A stretch of 21,927 bases of DNA from a virus: positions 1 to 21,927 of the IMG/VR virus record IMGVR_UViG_3300031775_000657. One strand, written 5' to 3'. A program made the position numbers and the translations under genes. Within the stretch, counting starts at the first letter, position 1. Every line of letters begins with the position of its first letter. Below are positions 10,517 through 17,743 of the stretch, piece after piece. The notes beneath the pieces were generated by a model. That model had not been told where the DNA came from, did no database searches, and saw only the letters and a program-made list of their open reading frames with translations.

Positions 10517-13014
10517 TGAGTTTTGAAGATTACGTAGACGAAGATTTATACCAACCATCTCAAGCAGAGCTTGGTGACACACGCCCAATAATACAAAGCA
10601 CTAGCAGAGATGAGAAAGAGTTCTTAACTAATCTTATGGCAGGCGCGTTAATAGCTGGTCATAAAGAAGCTAAATCAATTCCGGGTATACGCCCAACTAA
10701 AGAGGTAACCGTTTCAGATGATGAGATCATTGAACAAGCTGACGTATGGTTGCGTCAAGTAGGTTTGACTTACGATAGTTTGACTTCTTTAATGACTCAA
10801 TCTGACGCACAAGACGGTCACGATTGGGCGTGGGAACTGACACGTAAACCTGAAGCGCAATGGAATGCAGGTAGTATTTTAAAAACTGCTAACCCGTTTA
10901 ACACAGCTATGGATGTTATTACAGGCAAGCCGGGTGCTACTCAGGAATCCATTAAACAGCATGGGGTTAACCCTTATTCTGATAGCACTGATTATATGGG
11001 CGGTGCGCTTACTGGTTTAGACGCGTTGGATATCGCTAGTCTTTGGCCTATGTATAAGGGGCCGATGTGGGTGATGAAAAATCTTATGGCGCGTATGGCT
11101 CCACGTAGAACTGTGGCGCGTCGTGGTAGCGATGATTTGTCTCGTGTACTCACGCATAAGTATTTAAGACCGAGAGGTATGCACTCTGGTATAGGTTCCG
11201 CGGATAGTAATACATTCCCACCGTATGACAGAACAAGCAGACGTCATCCTCAACAAATAGAAGCTGAAATAGACCAACTCCCAGTTGGCTACCAACAACA
11301 TGATGCGCCAGATTGGTACCGCTACGATGGACAGACTAAACCTGAAGAAAGAGTAGGTGCTGAAAGAGATCATTATTTAAACATGATGGATGAAGCAGAA
11401 TATAACGATTATGTGGCTTACCAAGAAGGAAAGTTTGAAGATAGTTATGATTGGCGGCAAGGCCCAGAATCAGTAGATGAAAAGCAAGCGGTATCAGATT
11501 TAGGAGATGAGTTGTATGAACAATTTAATCCTGCTAATCAGTTCCCTAATCCAAATCGAATGATGGACCGACGAAAAGAAGTGTTAGAAAATACTCAACA
11601 GTATAAACCTACAGTCGATGAATTCGGCAATGAAATAGACATACCTAGAGGTCCTTATCCAATGGATTATGGTTATCAGATCGACAATCCTTGGATTAAT
11701 TTTACGGATGAAGTCGCTACGAATCGAGTTTGGAGCAAAGGTGATGTTCGAGGGTACCGACCTACTGGCGAGTACGTTAATGGTGTCGGTTTTATAACAC
11801 GCGACCAATACGGAAATGTTGGACCTCCTTATCCTTGGACGCGACCTTTACCAGAACAAATAGACATAAACAATCTTCAAGCCACAGTGTTTGATGTACT
11901 CGACGAATTTAATGTTCAATACAACCAAGGTGCGCTCGGTCAAGTAATAGAAGAAGGCGGTGTTGAAGGGCTTGTAGAATCTCTTCTTAAACAACCTCAT
12001 ATCGAAATGATGTTTCCGGGTAAGTTACGAGACATTCTTAAATTAAGCGATAAAGAATACTCACCGTTTATTAAATGGTTAGCCGCCGCGAGTCTTATAG
12101 CCGCACCTTTAGGTGTAAGAGATGTAGCTAGTAACAAGGCTGGCCCTAACCAAGAAGATAAGTCCGGTACTGTTTTTGAAGGACTCGACGAGTCTTCGAT
12201 GCTTCAAACAATGATGGAAGACGCAGGTAAACAAGGTCATAGAATGTCGATTCTTATGGGTCGTACTAGCAAAGAAATGTTAGATCCTGTATGGGAGGCT
12301 TTAGTTTCTGCTTACGGTGAGGATTTCGCTAAAGAAGTTATGGATTATCCTAGTGAAACTAATCCTCTTGTAACAGGTAATGCAATTATACTTTCTTATC
12401 CTACTGAAGAAGCTGAAGCGTGGGTTGCAAGGAATGGCCCTCAGTATGGATTCTTTCAGAATAATGAACGCCCGTCAGAAGTTACATTCGGCAAGAGAAG
12501 AACATCGCAATCTGGTAATTTTGGTGATGTGTTAAGTACTGTTTTGAATGACCAGCAACCTATGATGCAGGAACCTGTTGAGTTCCAAGATTCTTTTGAG
12601 GTTCTGCAAAATAGAGGGCAGTTGTCTAGTTCAGAGAGAGCTATTTGGGCTAATCAATTCTTACAAGGGATAGATGCACCTATTACAGCAGATAATTTAG
12701 ACACGGTTGTTAGTTGGATTCATAATGAGAATGGTTCTAGTTTTAATCCTATTAATACTACGTGGGGTAAATCACATGATGAGTGGCCTGTTATTAACGA
12801 AGATGGTGTGAAAGCGTATCCTGATTGGAACACAGGGCTTCGCGCTTCTGTGGCAACTATACAAGAATCACAATATTCTGAGATGTTGGACGCGTTAAAA
12901 CGAGGCACTACTTCTCAAGAGTTTGGTGGATTGCTTATACCTACTCCGTGGGGTACTAACCATTTCCATAATCATCCTGATACTTACGATTACGTGGAGT
13001 TATTCAATGAGTGA
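10516..13014 (+). CDS. Virion-associated lysin-like protein with C-terminal lysozyme-like domain, 832 aa
   Basis: Start ATG 10516 overlaps the previous stop (TAATG). The C-terminal part, about residues 705-815, has the pattern W734-x3-E738-x5-N-P-x-N-T-T749, then V765-K-x-Y768, G774 and Y787. I recognise this from lysozyme/transglycosylase-like domains at the ends of phage tail and secreted proteins in Gram-positive hosts; E738 is the likely catalytic acid. Just before it, residues about 590-660 (TGNAIIL, W636, YGF around 644-646, SEVTFG 654-659) follow the layout of M15 D,D-carboxypeptidases but lack the zinc-binding His and Asp residues. A hydrophobic stretch lies at 518-534. The middle (about 215-430) is acidic and rich in Tyr, Pro and Asp. 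Likely role: local peptidoglycan opening during DNA entry. The lysozyme call is moderately secure, the M15 resemblance weak. Confidence 0.75.
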   Translation: MSFEDYVDEDLYQPSQAELGDTRPIIQSTSRDEKEFLTNLMAGALIAGHKEAKSIPGIRPTKEVTVSDDEIIEQADVWLRQVGLTYDSLTSLMTQSDAQDGHDWAWELTRKPEAQWNAGSILKTANPFNTAMDVITGKPGATQESIKQHGVNPYSDSTDYMGGALTGLDALDIASLWPMYKGPMWVMKNLMARMAPRRTVARRGSDDLSRVLTHKYLRPRGMHSGIGSADSNTFPPYDRTSRRHPQQIEAEIDQLPVGYQQHDAPDWYRYDGQTKPEERVGAERDHYLNMMDEAEYNDYVAYQEGKFEDSYDWRQGPESVDEKQAVSDLGDELYEQFNPANQFPNPNRMMDRRKEVLENTQQYKPTVDEFGNEIDIPRGPYPMDYGYQIDNPWINFTDEVATNRVWSKGDVRGYRPTGEYVNGVGFITRDQYGNVGPPYPWTRPLPEQIDINNLQATVFDVLDEFNVQYNQGALGQVIEEGGVEGLVESLLKQPHIEMMFPGKLRDILKLSDKEYSPFIKWLAAASLIAAPLGVRDVASNKAGPNQEDKSGTVFEGLDESSMLQTMMEDAGKQGHRMSILMGRTSKEMLDPVWEALVSAYGEDFAKEVMDYPSETNPLVTGNAIILSYPTEEAEAWVARNGPQYGFFQNNERPSEVTFGKRRTSQSGNFGDVLSTVLNDQQPMMQEPVEFQDSFEVLQNRGQLSSSERAIWANQFLQGIDAPITADNLDTVVSWIHNENGSSFNPINTTWGKSHDEWPVINEDGVKAYPDWNTGLRASVATIQESQYSEMLDALKRGTTSQEFGGLLIPTPWGTNHFHNHPDTYDYVELFNE

Positions 13015-14002
13015 AAATAGAAATACAGTAAGTCAACAACAAGAACTCGACGCGTTCATGGCAAACTACCCTGAGTACGCTTGGATGTGGGAAGACCCTG
13101 AACTTAAAGCTGTTATAGAAAAATATTTAATTGAAGTTACGCATTACGGTGATGATCCAGAAGCAAAAGTAGGTTTGTTACAACGTCTTCTTTTGGAAAC
13201 AGATTTTTATAAAACGTATTCAGCTACAAATCAAAAGTATTTAAGCGACGGTAGTGATCCAAAGCATGAAGCTACGTTCAGACAAAACATGATGGACAGA
13301 TACTATGACGTTATCCGTATGGCTCAACAAAAAGGTATTGTAATAACTCAAGAGAATGCATCGAACTTAGCTCACATGTCTTACCGTCACGGTTGGGACG
13401 GTGAGGAAATGGAAAAGCAAGTCGGTCACGTTCTCACTAATTATGAAAAACAAAAGTATTACGATAACGAGGCAAAAAGCTGGACATATGATTGGGATAC
13501 TAAAGTTTTTGTTGGAGAAGTTGGCGACTGGATGGACTACGGGCGTGATCGTGCGGCTAAACAACTGATAGAAGTAGACCAAGATGTACTGTACAACTAC
13601 GCTTTAATGGCAGTAGATGGTGTTAAAAGCAAATCTGATATTGACAGATGGATAGACAATCTAACTAAAGGCGCTTGGGGTTCTTACTCTACGCAGATAG
13701 ATACGTGGCTTGAAGACACAGGTGGCGAGTACACAATTACTGATTACTTAGCTGGTGCTAAATCAGCTATAGCTAATACGTTAGAGATAGAAGAACGTGA
13801 CATTAGTTGGAGTGATCCTAAATATTCACAAGTTGTTTTTCATAAAGATGAAGAAGGTAACCACAAGTTCATGGATAAGTATGAGGCTCAGGAATGGGCG
13901 CAACGTTCAGGTGGTGGTTGGGAAAAGACTATGAACTATAGAAAACAAATGGCTTCTAAAGCTAATGTTATACAGAAAGCATTCACAGGGAGACAGTTGT
14001 AA
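13007..14002 (+). CDS. Predicted virion structural protein, 331 aa
   Basis: I start this gene at ATG 13007, which overlaps the upstream stop by eight bases and has GGAG at 12996-12999 seven bases before it. The in-frame GTG at 12923 would add a hydrophobic stretch read from another gene's coding sequence. The protein is helical, Trp/Tyr-rich and soluble. Residues 20-41 (YPEYAWMW then DPELKAVIEKYL) and 61-86 (LLLETDFYKTY...DGSDP) resemble a repeating pattern in actinobacteriophage virion proteins, in which a 'Tx(W/F)Y' segment follows a helical pair. I cannot name the family. Context suggests an internal or tail-associated virion component made together with its neighbours. It ends in TAA overlapping the next ATG by one base. 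Confidence 0.8.
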   Translation: MSENRNTVSQQQELDAFMANYPEYAWMWEDPELKAVIEKYLIEVTHYGDDPEAKVGLLQRLLLETDFYKTYSATNQKYLSDGSDPKHEATFRQNMMDRYYDVIRMAQQKGIVITQENASNLAHMSYRHGWDGEEMEKQVGHVLTNYEKQKYYDNEAKSWTYDWDTKVFVGEVGDWMDYGRDRAAKQLIEVDQDVLYNYALMAVDGVKSKSDIDRWIDNLTKGAWGSYSTQIDTWLEDTGGEYTITDYLAGAKSAIANTLEIEERDISWSDPKYSQVVFHKDEEGNHKFMDKYEAQEWAQRSGGGWEKTMNYRKQMASKANVIQKAFTGRQL

Positions 14003-15492
14003 TGTCAGAAGTAGACGATTTTCTAGCTCATTTAGCACTATTAAACGCGCAAGGCGGGCAAGAAGCAGTAATAGCTTTTGGTGTAGAAACAGGAATTGTT
14101 TCTCCTGATGCCGCCGCTCAAATGCGTGGGACTGTAACTGCTGGAGAATCAGTAGGTTTAGGCGATTACGAAGACCCAATGGCGCATCCTGTATACACAT
14201 GGGATGAAACAGGCGCGCCTACAGGTGGACCTCAAATAGTTCTTAGACCGGATACAGGAACAACAGGTGGAGCGCCCCCTATAGCGGGAGAGCCTCTACC
14301 TACAGGTCCGGGTGGTCAACCTACTGACATTGATCCTTGGGTGCCTCCACTTGGCATGGAAGGTGAACAACCAAAATTAGCAGATGAACCTCCTTACGAA
14401 GTAGTAGGTCCAGAAATGGACGATGATCGTCCCCCTGTTTTTGCTGACGTAGCTGACGATGAAACTGTACGTAAGCCGGGAGAACCTGACGAACATTTTG
14501 TAGGTATGGGTGACCCTGCAAGAGAAACCGATATCGGTTATTACGAACCAAGCATGGAGCTTTCTAACATGTTGACATCATGGGGGTTCCCTGAACCTGT
14601 GAGACTTGATGGGAACATTGTTATTAATGATCCAGCTATGGGTAATGTCACGAACAGGATGATGGGTCTTATCGAGCAGTGGATGCGTGACCCGAAGATA
14701 GGCGAGGATGAATTAGAAATGCTTATCATCCAGTCTGAACCGTACTTGGATAGATTTCCCGGTATACGAATTGCAATGCAAAATAATGTTCAGACTCCTA
14801 CAGCCTCAGAGTATCTAGCTTACGAACGGTATGTAACAAATGTTTTCGCTGATAACGGTCTTATAGCTGACACAACTATGGTCGGTCAACTTATAGGTAA
14901 AGGCATTTCTATTACACAAGTTCAGCAACGCATGGACGCGGCTGTTGATGATGTGCTTATGATGCCTGAAGAAGTAAAGAGTATGTTCCGTACTTGGACT
15001 GGTACTACTGATGATGCGGCTGTTCTTTCATGGATGTTGAATCCTGAACAGTCGATACGTGAGATTGAACGTGCAACTGCTGAAGCAAAGTTTGGTGGGT
15101 TTACTATGATGAGTGAAGATGTGTTACCTGAAGAGCTTCTACCTACTTACACAGAGAGTCAACAGACTTTGTATAGTCGGGGGCATAGAGAGCCTAATTA
15201 TTCTAATTTACAAGATTTAGCAAAAGAACTAAGTCATCTAAATTTATCTAGACAACAAGTCACTCAAGGGTGGGGTCAGATTAAAGACATGGAACATCTG
15301 TTCGCTGAAACAATGCGCGAAGATAAAGATTTCTCTGCTCTTAAAGAAGGTGTAGACGTAGCCTTTGGTGCTGGTGCGGCAGGATCAGCGGCGTTAGCTA
15401 GAAGGATTCGTCAACGTGTCGCCACTAATCAAGGTGGCGGTGGAGCGTCGGTAGGGCGTAGTGTTACTGGGTTCGGTAGCGCAAACAGATAG
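14002..15492 (+). CDS. Predicted virion structural protein with disordered Pro/Asp-rich linker, 496 aa
   Basis: Start ATG 14002 overlaps the previous TAA, with GGGAG about nine bases upstream. A short helical N-terminus (1-45) is followed by a long Pro-, Gly- and Asp/Glu-rich linker, about 50-175, that should be disordered. Residues about 245-366 form a helical block: YLDRFPG ending at 254, then a SEYLAYERY segment, and LNPE at 346-349 leading to a Gly-Gly at 365-366. This block resembles a domain I associate with actinobacteriophage tail or internal virion proteins. The C-terminus is Gly-rich and basic. Function is not known. It is probably the last large member of the virion-protein run, since the next gene begins eight bases later with its own strong ribosome site. 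Confidence 0.8.
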   Translation: MSEVDDFLAHLALLNAQGGQEAVIAFGVETGIVSPDAAAQMRGTVTAGESVGLGDYEDPMAHPVYTWDETGAPTGGPQIVLRPDTGTTGGAPPIAGEPLPTGPGGQPTDIDPWVPPLGMEGEQPKLADEPPYEVVGPEMDDDRPPVFADVADDETVRKPGEPDEHFVGMGDPARETDIGYYEPSMELSNMLTSWGFPEPVRLDGNIVINDPAMGNVTNRMMGLIEQWMRDPKIGEDELEMLIIQSEPYLDRFPGIRIAMQNNVQTPTASEYLAYERYVTNVFADNGLIADTTMVGQLIGKGISITQVQQRMDAAVDDVLMMPEEVKSMFRTWTGTTDDAAVLSWMLNPEQSIREIERATAEAKFGGFTMMSEDVLPEELLPTYTESQQTLYSRGHREPNYSNLQDLAKELSHLNLSRQQVTQGWGQIKDMEHLFAETMREDKDFSALKEGVDVAFGAGAAGSAALARRIRQRVATNQGGGGASVGRSVTGFGSANR

Positions 15493-15500
15493 GAGAATAA

Positions 15501-15584
15501 ATGCCCAAATATGCAACTAGCTCTTCCAAAGGGAAGGCTAAGAAAGTACCATACAAGAAGGTAAAGAAAGGTAAACGTAAATAA
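15501..15584 (+). CDS. Tiny lysine-rich protein, 27 aa
   Basis: A short gene with a strong AGGAG at 15491-15495 five bases before ATG 15501. It ends in TAA at 15582-15584, sharing one base with the next gene's ATG. The product has 11 Lys and one Arg in 27 residues and no acidic residues. It begins MPKYATSSSKGK and ends KKVKKGKRK. Tiny Lys-rich proteins starting MP(K/A)Y are seen in other phage lysis or structural regions, but I know of no assigned function. Possible roles are nucleic-acid binding, packing with DNA, or acting on the acidic cell envelope. The ribosome site, exact coupling to the holin gene and biased composition argue that it is a real gene. Confidence 0.72.
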   Translation: MPKYATSSSKGKAKKVPYKKVKKGKRK

Positions 15585-15772
15585 TGTTTAACAAAGACGT
15601 ACTAGAAAGAGTGGTTGCCACATTCGCGCAATCGTTCCTTGCTGTGTTCACCATTGGTGACATGGGAAGCATGAAAGCGGCTGGAATTGCAGGAGGTACT
15701 GCTGTTCTGAGCCTTGTTAAGAGTGTTGTTGCCAAGCAGTTTGGTGATGGATCGGCTTCAGCCGCCAGCTAA
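15584..15772 (+). CDS. Holin, r1t-like (class II type), 62 aa
   Basis: Start ATG 15584 overlaps the preceding TAA. The layout is that of small r1t-type holins common in actinobacteriophages: a short N-terminal segment with an ERVVATFAQSFLA helix (about 8-25), a brief turn, a second helix (about 30-50) with Gly and Ala followed by LSLVKSVVA, and a short hydrophilic Ser/Ala tail. It would form pores in the cytoplasmic membrane to time lysis. Length and the two predicted spans agree with the family. It leads two further membrane-protein genes. No endolysin lies directly beside it. Confidence 0.82.
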   Translation: MFNKDVLERVVATFAQSFLAVFTIGDMGSMKAAGIAGGTAVLSLVKSVVAKQFGDGSASAAS

Positions 15773-16248
15773 TGACTGACGTTACCGACCTTAAACAAGT
15801 CAAAGTATCTAGGATAACCCTCGGACTTATCATGTCTGTGGCTATCACCAGTGGAGTCGTCGTATGGAATGCGGCTAGTATTGCTGGCAGGATAGATGAT
15901 TTGGAAAAACAGGTGCAGGTAATTGAAGGAAACACTGGGACAGACAGTACAGTTTTGGCAAAACTTGATGAAATATCTCAAGGGGTCATGGAAAATGCTG
16001 GCGGTCTTGATGATTTGCGGAGCGCTAGGGTCGATGACCTTAGCCGTTTTACTCCTTCTCATATTACAAGCGCTATGGCAGGTGATTTAGAAGCAATCAA
16101 AGGTGATGTTGATGAGATGAAAGAGATCATTGCTTCTATGGCTTGGGTTCCTTCAGAATTTAGTTCGATCTGGGATCGTATCTATCTAGCTGAAGAAGCC
16201 ATCCAAAGTAAGACATGGGGTAAAGACTTCTACGAAGAAAATGAATAA
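15772..16248 (+). CDS. Single-span membrane protein with coiled-coil-like domain, 158 aa
   Basis: Start ATG 15772 overlaps the holin stop by one base. Residues about 13-36 form one hydrophobic span (ITLGLIMSVAITSGVVVW). Residues about 40-60 (GRIDDLEKQVQVIE) and 100-118 look like amphipathic, coiled-coil-prone helices, and the C-terminus is acidic. There is no lipobox and no catalytic motif. The position next to the holin suggests a lysis accessory protein (holin regulator, antiholin or spanin-like), but spanins are not expected if the host has no outer membrane. The membrane call is firm, the role inferred. Confidence 0.78.
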   Translation: MTDVTDLKQVKVSRITLGLIMSVAITSGVVVWNAASIAGRIDDLEKQVQVIEGNTGTDSTVLAKLDEISQGVMENAGGLDDLRSARVDDLSRFTPSHITSAMAGDLEAIKGDVDEMKEIIASMAWVPSEFSSIWDRIYLAEEAIQSKTWGKDFYEENE

Positions 16249-16423
16249 GACCGTTAAGTTAATCACAGCTATAACAGCCTTGTTGGTTGCTATAGGTACA
16301 TTAATAGGGACAATCACTGTTACTTTAGGGAAGAGTGACCCTAGTCCTTATCAGGGTGGTATGACCATAGTTTTAAATAGTCCGGAAGCCTATGCCGAAT
16401 TTCTTTCTAACCATCCGGGTTAA
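16241..16423 (+). CDS. Small membrane protein, 60 aa
   Basis: Start ATG 16241 lies eight bases inside the previous gene and the stop overlaps the ferredoxin start by one base, so all three are coupled. The product has one N-terminal hydrophobic helix, about residues 5-29 (VKLITAITALLVAIGTLIGT), and a short polar C-terminal tail with a Gly-Gly and an Asn-Ser-Pro-Glu segment. No ribosome site stronger than GAAGAAA is seen. It could be a second holin, an antiholin or an unknown small membrane protein. It is not a recognisable family. Confidence 0.72.
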   Translation: MNKTVKLITAITALLVAIGTLIGTITVTLGKSDPSPYQGGMTIVLNSPEAYAEFLSNHPG

Positions 16424-16698
16424 TGAAAGTTTGGATTGACCAAGACTTATGCACAGGTGATGGACTCTGTGTAGAGATATGCCCTAGTCTTTTTGACATG
16501 CATGACGATGGTCTAGCATATGTTAAAGAAGCAGAATGGAAATCTTTATATGGGTCAGATAAATCTCGTACAGATAAAAGCACTCCTGTCTTACAAATGG
16601 CTGATGGAACTGCGACAGTCCCAGACGAACTCGCGGAAACGGCGATTGAAGCGGCAGAAGAATGCCCCGGAGAATGCATATTCCTTGAAATAGACTGA
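16423..16698 (+). CDS. Single-cluster ferredoxin ([4Fe-4S]/[3Fe-4S], Asp-ligand type), 91 aa
   Basis: Start ATG 16423 shares one base with the previous stop. C10-x2-D13-x2-C16-x3-C20-P and a distal C81-P match single-cluster bacterial/archaeal ferredoxins in which Asp replaces the second cysteine ligand, as in Pyrococcus furiosus ferredoxin. Expected ligands are C10, D13, C16 and C81. C20 and C85 may form a disulfide or be free. About 60 residues separate C20 from C81, against about 35 in the short family members, so there is an insert around residues 35-65. It would be a soluble low-potential electron carrier. No redox partner gene is visible here. It is the last gene before the capsid promoter, and the promoter overlaps its 3' end. 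The family call is firm; the partner and purpose are unknown. Confidence 0.88.
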   Translation: MKVWIDQDLCTGDGLCVEICPSLFDMHDDGLAYVKEAEWKSLYGSDKSRTDKSTPVLQMADGTATVPDELAETAIEAAEECPGECIFLEID

Positions 16699-16712
16699 GA
16701 TTAGGTTATAAT
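16685..16712 (+). promoter_or_regulatory. Strong sigma70/SigA-type promoter for the scaffold-capsid unit
   Basis: TTGAAA at 16685-16690 (five of six consensus bases) is separated by 16 bases from a perfect TATAAT at 16707-16712. The expected start of transcription is near 16719. The -35 box lies inside the end of the ferredoxin gene. It is the best promoter match I found in the window, and it sits before the only sizeable non-coding gap and the capsid genes. Confidence 0.72.
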
Positions 16713-16718
16713 AATCGT

Positions 16719-16892
16719 AGGCCGTCTGTGAGCTAAGTATTGGCCGGACGCGAGCTTATCCATTGGGATTTACCCACGCCCCTAATGAGTATGTAGTGGA
16801 GGTTGAACCAGCTAGTGACGACTGGGGAGACAAATTTAGTCACACACCGCATAGTTCCTCCGACTATGTGCGACAGTAAAGGAGTGATAGTT
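16719..16892 (+). promoter_or_regulatory. Structured 5' untranslated leader of the scaffold gene
   Basis: This non-coding stretch lies between the promoter and the scaffold start. Two inverted repeats stand out. CGTCTG (16723-16728) pairs with CGGACG (16745-16750). CATAGT (16850-16855) pairs with ACTATG (16863-16868) around a seven-base loop TCCTCCG. The loop is complementary to the ribosome site AAAGGAG at 16878-16884 and to GGAGG near 16797-16801, so it could influence translation of the scaffold gene. The only open frames in it are very short (for example ATG AGT ATG TAG). No tRNA or known riboswitch is recognised. The regulatory role is inferred. Confidence 0.45.
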
Positions 16893-17369
16893 ATGGTAGA
16901 TGAAACTGGTGGAATAAAAGAACTTCGAGATGCGGCAGATCGTGGTAAAGAAGCAATAGCTGAACGCGATCAGTTGAAACGAGAAGTAGCTTTTATGAAA
17001 GCAGGTGTTGATACTGATTCAAAAGCAGGGCAACTTTTGTTTAAGGCTTACGATGGCGAACTGGATACAGAAGCTATACAAGCTGAATGGCAGGAACTAG
17101 CTCCTACCCCTGTTCCCGTTGTAGAACCGGAACCGGCGCAGGAAACTGTTACTGAGACTGATACGCAAGTATCAGAACAGAGGCAGGCTTTAGCTGAAGA
17201 TAATGTTCCAGTAGAGGCAACTACTCAAAGTCCTTATGAACAAGGGTTTCAAGAGTTTCAGAAATCGTATGATTCGGGCAGGTCGAAGGAAGATTCGGCG
17301 GCAAGATTTGTACACACTGTGCTTGAGGCCGCTGGTCAAGGCGACGAACGAGTTGTATCTGACATCTAA
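16893..17369 (+). CDS. Capsid scaffolding protein, 158 aa
   Basis: I place the start at ATG 16893, eight bases after AAAGGAG (16878-16884). A TTG at 16803 and an ATG at 16866 are in frame but lack a ribosome site, and the latter sits in a hairpin arm. The protein has a charged helical N-terminal part (about 5-60, with RDQLKREVAFMKAG and KAYDGELDTEAI), a Pro/Glu/Thr-rich acidic linker (about 68-115) and a helical C-terminal part. This matches scaffolding proteins of actinobacteriophages and the gene lies two positions before the major capsid gene. It would guide procapsid assembly and leave or be degraded. Confidence 0.8.
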   Translation: MVDETGGIKELRDAADRGKEAIAERDQLKREVAFMKAGVDTDSKAGQLLFKAYDGELDTEAIQAEWQELAPTPVPVVEPEPAQETVTETDTQVSEQRQALAEDNVPVEATTQSPYEQGFQEFQKSYDSGRSKEDSAARFVHTVLEAAGQGDERVVSDI

Positions 17370-17731
17370 TGCCTACATATGTTTATGAATGTAAGGAGTG
17401 CTATTTCCTTTGGGAGTTAGTACAAGGCATGAAGGACGAACCTGTAAGGGTTTGCTCTGAATGTGGCAAGGAATCTGCTAAACGGATTCTTCAGTCACCA
17501 GCTTTAACGGCTGATGCTACTCCGAACAGGACACGAAATAAGGTTCCTCCTCGTAGACCAAATAATAATTGGGAAAGAGGAAAAGCCGGAGAACATAGAG
17601 CCGATGGTTCGTTTGTTCCATATGTTAAATCAGATGGTGACCATATACCTGTCAAAGAATTTGCTGATAATCGCTCAAAGTATGAAGGACTGTTGCGGAA
17701 GAGAAAGAACAAACAATCCACTACTAAATAA
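17369..17731 (+). CDS. FmdB-type zinc-ribbon protein, 120 aa
   Basis: Start ATG 17369 overlaps the scaffold stop by one base. The N-terminus begins MPTYVYECKEC, with C8-x2-C11 and C29-x2-C32-G, the classic FmdB/Zn-ribbon_8 domain, ending near KRILQSP at about 39-45. Residues 50-120 are a basic, Pro/Asn-rich, probably disordered tail ending in a Lys/Arg cluster (LLRKRKNK). Similar zinc-ribbon genes occur next to phage structural genes, but their job is not established. Its position between scaffold and capsid suggests a nucleic-acid-binding or assembly-linked role. The domain call is firm, the function open. Confidence 0.85.
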   Translation: MPTYVYECKECYFLWELVQGMKDEPVRVCSECGKESAKRILQSPALTADATPNRTRNKVPPRRPNNNWERGKAGEHRADGSFVPYVKSDGDHIPVKEFADNRSKYEGLLRKRKNKQSTTK

Positions 17732-17743
17732 AGGAGCGATAAC

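Noticed and set aside
12923-13006. Longer start (GTG 12923) adding a hydrophobic N-terminus to the 331-residue protein
   Set aside because: The extra residues are an out-of-frame read of the lysozyme-domain gene. ATG 13007 has GGAG at seven bases and the usual short overlap.
16803-16892. Longer scaffold start at TTG 16803 (or ATG 16866)
   Set aside because: Neither has a ribosome site; ATG 16866 lies in a hairpin arm. ATG 16893 follows AAAGGAG at proper spacing and gives a typical scaffold N-terminus.
16719-16892. tRNA or known riboswitch in the leader; GGTTGAACC near 16801 looked like a T-arm
   Set aside because: It is only a short inverted repeat. No acceptor stem, anticodon arm or GTTCRA loop could be built, and no known riboswitch core was recognised.
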